This document shows positions 33,476 through 44,886 of a stretch of DNA of 64,000 nucleotides, in pieces. The translations under genes were made by a program, and so were the position numbers. Location of the stretch: assembly GCF_003265705.1 (NCBI RefSeq), contig NW_020312848.1, positions 58,199,478 to 58,263,477 on the forward strand, written 5' to 3'. Source of the stretch: Callorhinus ursinus. Taxonomy: Eukaryota; Chordata; Mammalia; Carnivora; Otariidae. A model generated the notes under the pieces. It saw only the letters and a list, made by a program, of their open reading frames with translations, had not been told where the DNA came from and made no database searches. Position 1 is the stretch's first letter; each line of letters begins with the position of its first letter.

Positions 33476-36120
33476 GATATATATACTAAATTTGTAAAGA
33501 TACACGAGAAAGATTTAATGCCATTACCTCAAGCATATAGGTATTTGAAGGGTTTTATATGTATTATATCCAGACCTTTATGTTTTACTTCATAAACTTC
33601 TACAAAGTTTAGCACCAACTTCTTATTTCTAAATAAATATCTCTATGGCATATAATGAACATAATTGGTAAAGGGGCATTTTCTTATTAAAAACATTTTG
33701 CTTTTATGGTTGTTATTCTCCTCTCCCTTTACTTGGAGATGAGTAAGAAGTCCTTTGATCCTGAATTTAGTTGGCAAATTGTGTCATGTGGTTAAAATAA
33801 TGAAGATCCATTTTTGGAAATTAGAATAGAGAATGATACCAAGAGGGTAAGGGTTCTCATTCTCCTGCTATGAAATGAAGCTTGCATCAGATATTCTGGG
33901 AACTTCTTAATGAGACCAATGCAAGATTGGTAGAGTGTGGATATTTGGGGGTCATAATGTACAGAATGAAAGTGACCCAAATAGAGCACACTTCCAAAAT
34001 TTAATTTGTTACTAAATGATGCCTGATGAAGCTGAATTCAATAAGAATGAACATAAACAGAAAGACGTTAGGTTAGTGTAGAAGAAGCCTTTGAAGAAGG
34101 GCTCATGACCAGGGGATCCTCATAATTCCTCAGAGGACTGGGGATTCTCCAAAATTCCACCAAAGATTACAGCCTTAAATGTTTAAAAATACATGAAATT
34201 AGTTAACTTGCAACATTGTTATATCATAGCTCAGAGTGCTGGTGAATTATATAACAAGTATCCCCAGTAGTGTAAGATGTCAGTTTTCTAGACAGAAATA
34301 TTCCTAGTTTGGAAAAGACAATTCACAGTGCTGTCAAAAATATATATATATTTTTTTGGCTAAAAATGATGCTCACAAGTCTTGCAATTTAGTTACCTCC
34401 CTAAACCTATCCACTGGGAAAAATTAGAAATAGAATATATCTTTCTACTATAAACTATATAATAAATACATTGATATTCTAATTTTAAATTAGTTAATTT
34501 AAGCATGAGCTCAGTGCCTTTAAATGAATGGATGAAGTTGATATTCTGAATTGGACAAACCTGCAGACCAGTACTAAGCTTAGAATACTTTAATAAGATT
34601 GAAACACCAGATGAGACCTGGTCTGAGCAGCTGGTCAAACAGCCTCTCTATTACTGTAAATTATTAACAGAAAAATCCCAGGCATGGTCCTAGTCGAAAG
34701 CTATTTGAGATCTATTGAAACTGTATATAGTTTTTTTGAGGAAAAAGAAAAGTTTCCCTTCATAGTGCTCTATCATTAGATAAATTTAAATAAGTTTGTA
34801 TTGAGTAAAAACAAGGCTAATTCTACTGTCTGTCTTGATAAACATAGTTATGAACAAAATGATAAAATAAAGTAATAAAAAACTAGAACAAATTATTTTC
34901 CATTTTAGTGAGATAACATGTCCAATGAATATTTTTTAATCCTAACTCAAAATTAGATTAAATTCTACTTTAAACATTTTATCCCCTCCAAAATGTCAAA
35001 AATAATTCATCTTTGTGGGACAAATTTGCCCCAGATATCATGTCAGTGAACAAGGGGAAATTTTGAGTTGTGATATGTGACCAATAACACTGTCACATCC
35101 CAGATCCCAGTCAATATTTGCAACTCCCACTTTTCTTATATTTTATACTCTGAGAAAAACTGCCCTAAATATGGCAGTTTTCAGATATCCTTTTGATTAG
35201 GTGGTAGAAGTCATTTTTTGTATGTAATGATTTGAAACTTTAAGGATTTTCTGCAACTGGAACACTCTAATATTCACTTTATGTGAATCTTGAATTCTTT
35301 CCAACTCATCTATCCTGATTAATCCAAGAAATGTAGTATTGCCTGGTTGGGTAAGTCTTTACAATTCTAGGTTTTCAAGGGGCAGTCATCTAAAATAATA
35401 GTCCTGCCATTTTTTGCCCATCATATTCTACCATCACAAATTGCAAACTCAGATTTCTTAGGCCAATATTCACCATAAAGACCAGGTACCTTTCAGTCAT
35501 GGTTGTTCCTCAAATAATTGTTATTCCCTCATCCTTGAAGAGGCATCATTCAGAAATGACATTAAACTCTAACTTTATCTTATTCTATGATAAATACTGG
35601 GTATGAATTATGTGAATATTCAGTATTGAATTATATGAATCCATATTGCAATCGAGTTAGAGATTTTAACGCAATTCATTTTTTTTTTTTACTACAAGGG
35701 CCAGTATTGGTGTTGATTAAATATAAGGGAAACTAATAGACTAAACAGTGTATATAGAAATATGCTTTGATCCTTAATCTTGTAGGTTTTTAAAATTATA
35801 CATTTGAACCAGGTCATTAGATAATTTGATACAGAATAAAGTAAGTACGTATATCAAAACTACTGAGACTAGAAATGTAAGTAATTTGTTCTTACTGCTG
35901 ATGCTACAGTATTATTATCAAACACTGGAGATGGTCAAACCAGATAACCAACAGTACGCTTAATTATATCTAGAAAGACTTACTTAACATAAATTATTCT
36001 GAAACCATCTGTATTAACTTTGGTATATGTCTTCAAAACCTAATCAATCCAATTCCAAATGCTTTATAAGCATGCAGGATAATTAAGTTGCTTAGAGTTA
36101 CAAGTGGAACTTAGTTGTCA
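33476..36120. other. 2.6 kb AT-rich unique DNA, no gene seen
   Basis: No SINE, no L1 I can place, no open frame with family resemblance. A T11 run lies at 35679-35690. I see nothing else. Confidence 0.5.
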
Positions 36121-36121
36121 T

Positions 36122-36500
36122 TTGAGGCCTTCTCAGGCACATATCAAAACAGTTCATGGCCATGCTCAGGCACAAGGCCTTCCTACACTAGTATATGGGC
36201 AAGGGCAGGGGCAAGATGGAGTTCACCAAGGCTGAGAGCTACACGAGCGACCGTGTGTCTGAGTACCAGCAGCACCAGGATGCCACAGCTGAAGAGGAGG
36301 GCACTTTTGAAAAGGAGGGGGCCTAGACCTGGTACCCAGTAAAGCATGGAAGCCCTGTGAACTCTATTCACTCACAACCTGTTCTCTGATAGTTGTGTCT
36401 TACTGTGTGAGTCACAGTTGCTTTTCTTCCTGCCTTGAGATTACATACTGTACAGACACCACCATAAAAGCATTTTCAAAAAAAAAAACAAAAAACAAAA
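36122..36500 (+). pseudogene. 5'-truncated processed pseudogene of a beta-tubulin (TUBB4B-like)
   Basis: The parent is the GTP-binding beta subunit of microtubules. Translated from about 36136, the C-terminal helices can be followed: QFMAMLRHKAFLH, a stop (TAG) in place of the conserved Trp, [15 protein letters not shown], then [16 protein letters not shown] and a degraded acidic tail ending at a stop. The acidic tail order fits TUBB4B/TUBB4A better than TUBB2 or TUBB3. The 3' UTR has 'aagccctgtgaactct' and an 'ataaaa' signal followed by an A-rich tail interrupted by C (about 36478-36504). Only about the last 70 codons were copied. I found no convincing target duplication. Non-functional. Confidence 0.9.
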
Positions 36501-36504
36501 CACT

Positions 36505-36745
36505 TTTTCCACCTTCATGTAGTGGGGTTAGTGTGTATTCTTTTAGGTGACATCAGTGTTGTACCATACGACACTGGTGTGAAGAATTAATAATTTCAAA
36601 GATTAAGACACATTGGTAATCATGTCTATAATTGTATGTGTAACTTTTTTTAATCATAATGTCAAGTTTAATCTGCCAAATAAACTGAATTTGGGGACAA
36701 TGTTTTGCCTGGGTGCTACACAGTAAATGGAATTTGTTTGAAATG
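36505..36745. other. mRNA-like segment of unknown origin with a hairpin
   Basis: Immediately after the pseudogene A-tail. Contains a 12-bp stem with 7-base loop (36550-36580) and an 'aaataaa' signal near 36680. It resembles a 3' UTR but I do not recognise one. It may be ordinary local sequence. Confidence 0.35.
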
Positions 36746-36749
36746 ATTG

Positions 36750-37300
36750 ATTGATAGGTTTAGAAATGGCTTCCAGCCCTGGCCAGATGGGTGTGGAGCC
36801 AGATAGGAGAGGCCTCAGTTGGAGGGGACTGGTCAGGATGACCCATGACCCTCAGGGACCCAGGGGCATGGGTTCCCAAATGACATCCCCACTGAGGGGA
36901 CACCCAGGCAACACAGACAGGCTGGTTGTCACAAACTCCTCAGCATCTTCCTCCTGACACAGCTGCCCCTAAAGCACACTCCACCAGAGAAATTGAAGCT
37001 TTTCTTACCCTACCTTCCAGGCACCCCCTAACAAGGGTTCTAAATTCTAAAAACCCTACCCTCCCTCCTTCACCTCAGTTTTGGACAACTCTGACAGGCT
37101 ATCCCAGCTCCATCACTTTCATAGAGATGAGCTGAAACCTCTCTTATGAATGCATTATGATTCTATGTCTCCCTCTACCCACTCCCATTTCCTTCTCCTC
37201 TTTTGTAGGTAATATTGCTGAGAATACACTTAAACTTAATTCCTGAACATATCTCTCAGAATCAATTTCCCAAGAAACCCAATATGAGAACTTCTCTACA
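36750..37300. other. GC-richer block, possible old LTR, unassigned
   Basis: About 36770-37130 is clearly richer in G and C than its surroundings ('cttccagccctggccagatg', 'gggacccaggggcatgggtt'). Sharp composition edges suggest an inserted element. I cannot name a family and see no coding resemblance. Confidence 0.4.
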
Positions 37301-38375
37301 ATCTATTCCCTAAAATACCAAAATCTTGATAACTCATTTTAGGAATCATACATAATTTCTGATAAAAATTCTAGCTTGTCTGGCCTAAAATTTCTGGACT
37401 CACTTCCATGAAAATAAGGTATTATCTTGCCCTTTTTACACTTAAAATATAATCATTCAAAACACATTCTACAATTCAGTGGACTTGGTAGTTATATGTT
37501 TGCCTAAAATAAAATGAAGACTATTTACTTATTACCAAAATAAGAGGAAAATTATGAGAAATGCCACTATATTTATAACAAGTATGACACATGGTAACTA
37601 CAGTCAGAGAATTCCTGATCAATTTCTTTTTATCACTAGACATTGTTAATGTTGTTTAGTCACACTTAGCTTTGATGATCTTCCTCTTGGAACACATGAA
37701 ATAAAGGAATTAGATGCTGGGTGTCTGTTATTTGGAGAACAAATAAACCTCTGTCATCTCAATGAGGTAATCTAGCTTGTTTCTGAATCCTTCATAATTT
37801 CTGCAATCACATGGCCCACCATTTAGAATATCTGCTAAACCTTGGTGGCTTGATGGTAATGGCTTGGGATGGGACTGATCTTCAGTACTAGCACTTGTGA
37901 AGAAGGAACTGGACTTCAGAAGTGAATCCAGAGCTTCTATATAGAAAAAGCGAAAATCTTTATCAGAAACTATTCATGACTCATGTAATAAGTAAATGAT
38001 ATGAGTTATTAAGCTCTTGTGTTTTACAACCTAGAATTATAGATGTGTAGGTTGGGTTGAGTTTCCTAGGAGATAGACTGAAAGAGGGAAACATTGCGTG
38101 ATGAACTTTGATTTCAGTATCACAAGGAGGTGCAGAAGCATCTAATCAATCAGAGAGTTGAGGGGAAGGGGGATTACAGTCACATGCCATCCAAGGAATT
38201 AAAAAGGAAGTAGTGTTGGATATGATAAGGAATCCCAAGCATTTATCTTGGCAGAATCAAACCCAGACTGGAACTAGTGGCATCTCCCTAAAGTCTCAGG
38301 CATTGGAAAATATTCAAAATATACTTACAACTTGGAAGGGAAGACATCTGAGTTGTTTGCATGGGGTGAACAAGT
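37300..38375. other. Unique DNA, no gene seen
   Basis: No repeat family or gene recognised. Confidence 0.5.
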
Positions 38376-38379
38376 AACA

Positions 38380-38575
38380 CAGACTCATATTGTATGGACT
38401 TTAATCCTGGGAAGATGATTTTTTAGGTTATTTAACATGGATAACATTGTTTCTCATTTACAAATTATGGACAGCAATAGTACCTACCTGTTAGGTTTTT
38501 ATAAAGTTTTAAAGTGATCATTATGGACTATTTTTATAGCATAGTGTCTGGAATTTAGTAAATACTGAAAAAACT
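38380..38575 (+). mobile_element. MIR SINE
   Basis: 'tatggactttaatcctggga', 'tgtttctcatttacaaatta', 'aatagtacctacctgttagg' and 'gtgtctggaatttagtaaat' follow the MIR order on plus to near its 3' end. Confidence 0.8.
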
Positions 38576-38859
38576 CTTACTCATAGTGCTAAAACAAGCC
38601 TAAGATCATGATTAGTGGCATTCTTTTGGGCACATTTTTATTGGCCTTCTTAGTTTTAATACCCCAAAATTTCAACAATTTTATTTTGTCTGTAAAATAT
38701 ATATCAGGCATAACATGTGGTGTATGTTTCAAACTATTCTATGCTTCCTTAGGGCTTATACTCCAGGGGTAGGAACATAGGCAATAGGTTTATTAGTGCA
38801 GTGAAATGTTACTTTTTTTATATAACTGAATCTAAGTGATATAAGAAGACATGGATGGA

Positions 38860-39570
38860 TATGCTTCAATTATTGAAGATGAGGAAGGGCTTCACAGGGG
38901 GATATGAGGTAGAAGTTGAGTCCTGAGGAATGAATAAAGTTATCCAGATTAACAAAGTGTCCATGAATATTGTGTTTCAAGTTTAGAAAGAAGCACTGGC
39001 AAATACCCAGAGATGAACGAGAATATGGCAAGAAAACAGAAGATGAGTGAAGAGTTCAGTGATGAGAATAGACTATGGATAGAGAAACAAAGGCCAGGTA
39101 TTTAAGGAACTTATAATGCATGTGGTTATTATTCATGCTTAAGGGAAAGGTAAGTTTCTGTATGGTTTTAAACACACTTATCACATGATCATGTTTTAAG
39201 CAGGATATCATATGATTAATTCACTCTCCTTGGATCATGAGTGGATGTGGTATAACTGAAAACAGGGAGATGAGTTAGAAGTGGTATATGCAAAGGTGGT
39301 AGAAGGCTAAATTAAGGCATTAGGCATGGAAAAAGGGAGAAGGAAATGTTTCAAGAAATGAATAGAAAATGTATTGATAGGATTTGGTGGTTAATTGGAA
39401 TTTGAGATGAGAATAGAGGAACGGCTAAAAATCACAGGTTTCAAAAAATAAAGTAATTTCATTCATTAGGATAAATACCATAGTTTGGAGAAGATGACCA
39501 GCAGAACAGTTTTGGTTATGGTAAAATTATCAATGAGATTTTTCAAAGACAGGATGAGCTGGCAGAGATG
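38860..39570 (-). mobile_element. L2 3' region, minus strand
   Basis: 'gaagggcttcacagggggat', 'gcactggcaaatacccagag', 'cttatcacatgatcatgttt' and 'aagcaggatatcatatgatt' track the complement of L2 over about 700 bp. Old and gapped. Confidence 0.6.
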
Positions 39571-40930
39571 CAAACTTGTGACCTATCCTTAATTCTCTTC
39601 AACGTGGTGTGGAATGCATTCTTATTACATACACAAGATTATTTGGTCTTTGGTCTGTTTCCCTTACTATCTACTTCATCTATGTATTCTACATGCAACC
39701 TGTGTTAAACCAATGTGACTCATGATAAATGAAAACCCAATACTATTGTTTTCTTCTATAGTCTTTTTAAGTTTCATTTAGTGAGGATAACCTTCCTTAC
39801 CCCTGTATGAAAATCCTGGCCTTCTACTTCTCTGCTTAATCTCAAGCACTACAAAAGTACTAGTTGTCCCAAAGTTGCTAATGCATGCAAATGTCTAGTT
39901 CTCTGTATTTATCATAATCTAGAACTTGGCTCTGGGTTAAAACTTCTTCCCTCCTTCACTTTGAGTCACTTTAAGGAAAGAGGATTCAAGTTTCAATGAA
40001 GGGTTTATCTGCTTTCTACTGTCCGCTGGCACAACTCTAACTGATTTGCTCGTTTGATTGTAGTTCCATTTTCCTACAGGAACCAAGCCCGAGGAAGGTG
40101 GAGAGGTAGGGAGGGGTAGGGCAATTCTAACTTGGCTCATGGCACTATAAATGTTTCTTCCAAAATTCCCTATTGTTCTCCTCTCTCATCAGCTCTAATG
40201 ATCTTGATAGAGGCCTTGCATGACTTTTCTCAGTATCTGCAAAACTCTCTTCTTTCTTTTGAACATCCCATCCCTCCCAGGCAATCCTGTCAGGCAGGAC
40301 AAGATATGACCACACTCATCTTTCCATCATTGCCATATTTTGCCCATGATAAATTTACCCCATGCCTTAAGAGTCTTCAGGATCCCAGGCTAATACCAAA
40401 ACAGCAGGACTCTTTCAGCTTCCCTGCCCTCAAGCATTTAATCAACCCAACCCGTCTTTTACCTTCCAGGGAGAATATATCCCAGAGATGTTCTTTAAGC
40501 TTCTCAGGCATAAGTCAGGCACCAATTTGCTCTCTCCACAGTGGAGGAAAGACCTTTCATAACTCTCCAAGTGATTCTCTTGAAACTTCTCTCAGAATGT
40601 TAAATGTTAGAAGATACCATTGCCTCAACCATATTACCTCTACTATGGGGATGTGATGCAGTACAATAGCCCTACAAATAGATTACTGAAACAGTTTTTT
40701 TTTTCTCTTTTCTCCAGTTTTTCTATAAATGCTTGGCATCTCCAAAGGATTCCAAAAGCAAGGAACAGTTTATTTGAACCACTTATAAATTCTGTATATA
40801 TATTGGAGATGTGTCTTTCACATATTCACATGGGTATTTTGTATGTAAGGTAGGAATTGTGACTTTTAAACATTATTTTATATCCCCAAATTGCTTATGG
40901 AAAAACATCCACACTGCATTCATGAATTAG
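39571..40930. other. No gene seen; holds the longest open frame (174 codons)
   Basis: The frame 40132-40656 on plus starts MAHGTINVSSKIPYCSP. It has no recognisable domain, no membrane segment or signal peptide, and no Kozak-like context worth noting. The region is less AT-rich than average, which lengthens chance frames. I call no gene. Confidence 0.5.
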
Positions 40931-40935
40931 AATCT

Positions 40936-41280
40936 GGAACTACAAAGCCCATTAAAACATGATTAATTTCTGTTCTTGGGGTCTGAAAGATAGGTCTATG
41001 AAAAAGAGCTATACATGCTATAAAAGATAGGCAATGCATTATGGAAGTAGAGAGGGAGAAATAACAAATTCTTAAATGAAGGTAGCTAGAAGAAATTTCA
41101 GAAGCTACAAAGCCCACCAGGAAGATAGAGCTGCAAAACTGTTAAAACATGACTAACTGCTGTCCTTGACATCAGGAAAATAGGTATTTGAGAAGGAGCT
41201 ACAGTGCTGTGACAGGGACATGCACAGTGTGTTATGGAAGTAGAGATGAAGAAATAGCAAATCCTTAAAAGAAAGTAACA
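40936..41280 (+). repeat. Two-copy direct tandem duplication, period 165 bp
   Basis: Unit 1 begins 'ggaactacaaagccca' (40936) and unit 2 'gaagctacaaagccca' (41101). Shared landmarks in both: 'aaaacatga', 'taactgctgt/taatttctgt', 'aaataggt', 'ttatggaagtagag', 'aaatagcaaat/aaataacaaat', 'ccttaaa/tcttaaa'. Unit 2 has an extra 'ccaggaagatagagctgcaa' near its start. Identity is perhaps 75%, so the event is old. No known family recognised. Confidence 0.85.
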
Positions 41281-41764
41281 TTTAAAGCTGACGATTATAT
41301 CTGAGTTGAACCTTAAAGCATATATAGGATCTCATTGGTGCATTTCATTTCCCCAATGATTGGAAACATGGTCCCTCCTTACTTTTCTTAATCACTCATT
41401 TCTGATTAGAACCTACTTACTGATGTAATTCCAGATAAGTCAATATGAGAGTTTTAAGATAAAACAACCTTTGTGACTACTTATTTTCATCTACTCTTTT
41501 AAGGATATTTAATAATGAAAATGTAATGTTGGTAGGTAAAAAGAAAGGAGGCCCCATTGTGACTAATTATTATGAAATAAGTCATTACATAATAATACCT
41601 TCCCAATAATATTCCCTTTGGTCTATTTAATTACCACTTACCATTACATAAAAATCTGTATATCACTGCTACAGTGGTTGTCATATTTCCTGATCTTTTA
41701 AAATGCTGACATTGAATATCTGTGACCTAAATAATGGCAGAACTAAAAGAGTCCCCTAAAGTTG

Positions 41765-41912
41765 CCAAGCCATATATATTTATTAGGGATATATATGAAA
41801 ATAGAGAGGCATATATACTATATATATATGTATTATATATTACATTATATTGTATAATATACATTATAATATAATATATACGTATATACATATATACATA
41901 GATATATAATGT
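41765..41912. repeat. AT-rich tract with palindromic (TA)n character
   Basis: Nearly pure A/T, e.g. 'tatactatatatatatgtat' and 'tatacgtatatacatatata'. Prone to cruciform or replication slippage. Confidence 0.9.
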
Positions 41913-42097
41913 AAATAATGCCCCTTTCTTGAGATAGAAAGAGGTTATTATATATATTAGAGATGTGCTTATTATTCCTAAGATATGTGCTTTTTTGTGT
42001 TTTTTCTTGCTTTTCCTCCCATATATCTCTGCATAATATATGTGTGGTTAAGGAAGGGGGTGACGATAACTAATCCCTCTCTTTTTCTCTCCCCCAT

Positions 42098-42122
42098 TGT
42101 GTGTGTGTGTGTGTGTGTGTGT
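42098..42122. repeat. (GT)n microsatellite
   Basis: About 12 GT units after a pyrimidine-rich lead. Confidence 0.95.
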
Positions 42123-44647
42123 CTTTCTCATAAGTGTAACATCATTTCTATATATTGTCCTTTCCTATCCCAATTCCAAAGTAATACATACACTGAAGTG
42201 AGTATTGAGTAAATCTTTGAAGGCTATCAATTTGAAAGGCATCACACTGTCAGCCTGCCTAAGGCAGCTGTATGTTTAGGTCCGTCTCTTTAGGGCAAGA
42301 CACCGTGCAGCCATATTACACACCCTACTGAAAATGAGAACTGATGTTAGTAATTAGTGAATTACTACCAAGAATGAAGGAGAGGTCACAACAATTTACT
42401 TACTGCAAGAGAAAAAAGCAAACAAATGCTGCAAATTCATGAAACTCTTCTTGATAGGATAGATAATTTAAGACAAAAAGTTGGTTGAAATACATCAAAG
42501 GAAACTGTGTATGTGCACAAATGTGTACACATTTATTCTGATATTTCAGTAACTACAGATAAGCTGCATTTTGCAGTTAACCACCTCTGCAGTGGAAAAC
42601 TCGCTTATTTTGTTTTAACAGAAATAAATTAGGACAAGTCTTTCTTTTATCTATACTCAGAGAATAGTTTTTCTTGTAGGGCAGAATGCAAACTATCACA
42701 GGAGTTGGCCCTATTACAAGAAAAAAAAAAACGTCTGTACTAACATAAACAGAGGTGAAAAATAAAATTCATAGACAAGGGGAATCAAGAAATGTCAATG
42801 TCAGCTGGCAGCTCTCTCCACAATGGTTAAAGATTGCCCAACTTATTTGAAATTTATGATTGATTCTCATGTACTTGGAAGAATTTTATTATACCCAATG
42901 GGAGAGTTAAAGGATTACTGCTCTTATCACAATCAAAACACCAGGAATGAAAATCCCACTAGGGAAACAAATATTTTAATAATCTATTATATATACCGCA
43001 CAGCAGTAACAGTGCGGTAAAATATGGATGACCAAGCTATTTCAACCTTTAATTTTCACACTGCTTAGACTAGCATTCTAAATCAGACAATCAAAGGATC
43101 CCTAGAGCCCTGGGCTATTAAAACCAAATTTATTTCCAGAAACTGTATTTCTATAGTTTTACTATTCAAAAAAAGAAAACATGCTTTTAGACAGTTTGAC
43201 AGTATTGATATAGATGTTATGGTTTCCTTTCTCTTTTACATGTTCTGTAAGGATTGTAAGCTATGAGTATGATTACACAGACTGATTTAGAATAAATTTT
43301 TAAATCCCCACCAAAACAATTGTTGAACTGGTAAGTCAGTTGTACTAACATAGGCATGTTTATGTGCCAATACCAATTAAAAAAAAAAGAAAAAAAGAAC
43401 AGATTCATTTATTTTCCTGGGAGTAACAAAATAAAGGACTATAAAAATTATAAGGAAGAAGACAATAAGTAAGTGTCTATTGGAATATTTAGAAAACCTG
43501 ACATAAAAGAATGGGATTTAAAAAATTGTCAGTAATTCCTTGAAGGTCATATTTAACATCAGTAAATTTTAACCTTTCAAAATATCTGTTCTGGAGACTC
43601 AGGAACTTAAATAAAGTTGATATTGTCTTGAATAATGACTTTTACTGTCCTCAGCAAAGCATCTCCAAATGTTATCTTAACAGGGAAGATGAAAATCCAT
43701 CGTCTTCTTCTGCCACCATTTTTGCAAAACAGTGAAACTCTGCCTTTTCCATGAAAGAAAGACCAATGGTGCAAACACAAGGGATCCTGGCCAAGTGATT
43801 ATATTAGGTTGACATAGGCCAGAAGCTGACCACAGTATTTTGGAAATACTTTTCTTGTTACTGAAACTGTACAGAAATGAGCCAGAGTGTGAAATGTGCA
43901 ACCTTTAACCAGCTCATTTCAAAAGCAAAAATACTGAAATTTAAGAGCAAAAATGTGTGTATTTTTGCATTCTCTATATTTGAATAAAGCCACAAAAAAA
44001 GTTGATTCCCTAAATCTACTCTCTCTTCTTCACCCAATAAGTGGACACTCAGCTGAACCTGAAATAAGTAATTAATTACAAATTCAAGTGCCCCTTTCTT
44101 CCTTACAGAGGCACATAAAGGTGGGTTTGCAACTACTTTTCAGTTTTTCTACCCAGACTGGGCACAGTTTTTCTACCCAAACTCCTCTGCAAGGAAACAG
44201 AATTAGCTGTATAATAGAAAATAAATCAAATAATAGGCTTTAACTGTTACCATCAAGAAATTTATATCTATAGCTCAGAGCATACAGTACTCTGGAAAAT
44301 GACACTCACACTCAAGGTATGTCAGCTAAAATGTCATAAACATTTCAAATTATCAATAGCAAGAAAATTTTTAAAATAAATAAATAAGAAAAATGTAATC
44401 ATAAAAAATATAAACTTCATTGAGGAGAGACAAATATTTCTCAAATGATGCTTTAGAGTTCTCTTCTGAGATGGATCCTTTTCCAGCTTCAGTGAGTAAT
44501 CTGGCTTCCGGTGACAACATACTGTATGCAGGAGAATCAGCAGTGACACATACAGATTCAACCAAACTCAGTCTACCAGGTCAACTAACAGTCTGATATA
44601 TCTAGACATCAACCATTAACTATAAAACTTAAGAACTGTCCATACAT

Positions 44648-44870
44648 GGGGCTCTTGGGTGGCTCAGTTGGTTAAGTGTCCAACTCTTGGTTTCAGCTCA
44701 GGTCATGATCTCAGGGTCATGATCTCAGGGTCATGAGATCAAGTCCCACCTCGGGTTCTGTGCTCAGTGCAGAGTCTGCTTGAGATTCTTTCCCTCTCCC
44801 TCTGCCCCTCCCCCTGCTCTCTCTCTCCCTCCCTCTCTAAAATAAATTTTAAATCTTTTTTTTAAAAAAG
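44648..44870 (+). mobile_element. CAN-SINE, older subfamily, internal 14-bp duplication
   Basis: Head 'ggggctcttgggtggctcag', body 'gttctgtgctcagtgcagag' and 'tctgcttgagattctttccc'. 'ggtcatgatctcag' occurs twice in tandem (44701-44714, 44715-44728) within the tRNA-related part. Target duplication 'agaactgtccatacat' (44632-44647) / 'agaactatccatacat' (44871-44886), one mismatch. Confidence 0.95.
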
Positions 44871-44886
44871 AGAACTATCCATACAT

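Larger units (their letters stand above)
41281..44630. other. Unique DNA, no gene seen
   Basis: Holds the AT-rich tract 41765-41912 and a GT run (42098-42122). Otherwise no SINE, L1 or coding resemblance over about 3.3 kb. Confidence 0.5.

Noticed and set aside
34990..35110. Possible MER20-type DNA transposon ('tccaaaatgtcaaaaataat')
   Set aside because: Only a few short similarities; no terminal repeats could be placed.
36115..36342. 75-codon plus frame over the tubulin pseudogene
   Set aside because: It is in a different frame from the tubulin homology; a shadow frame.
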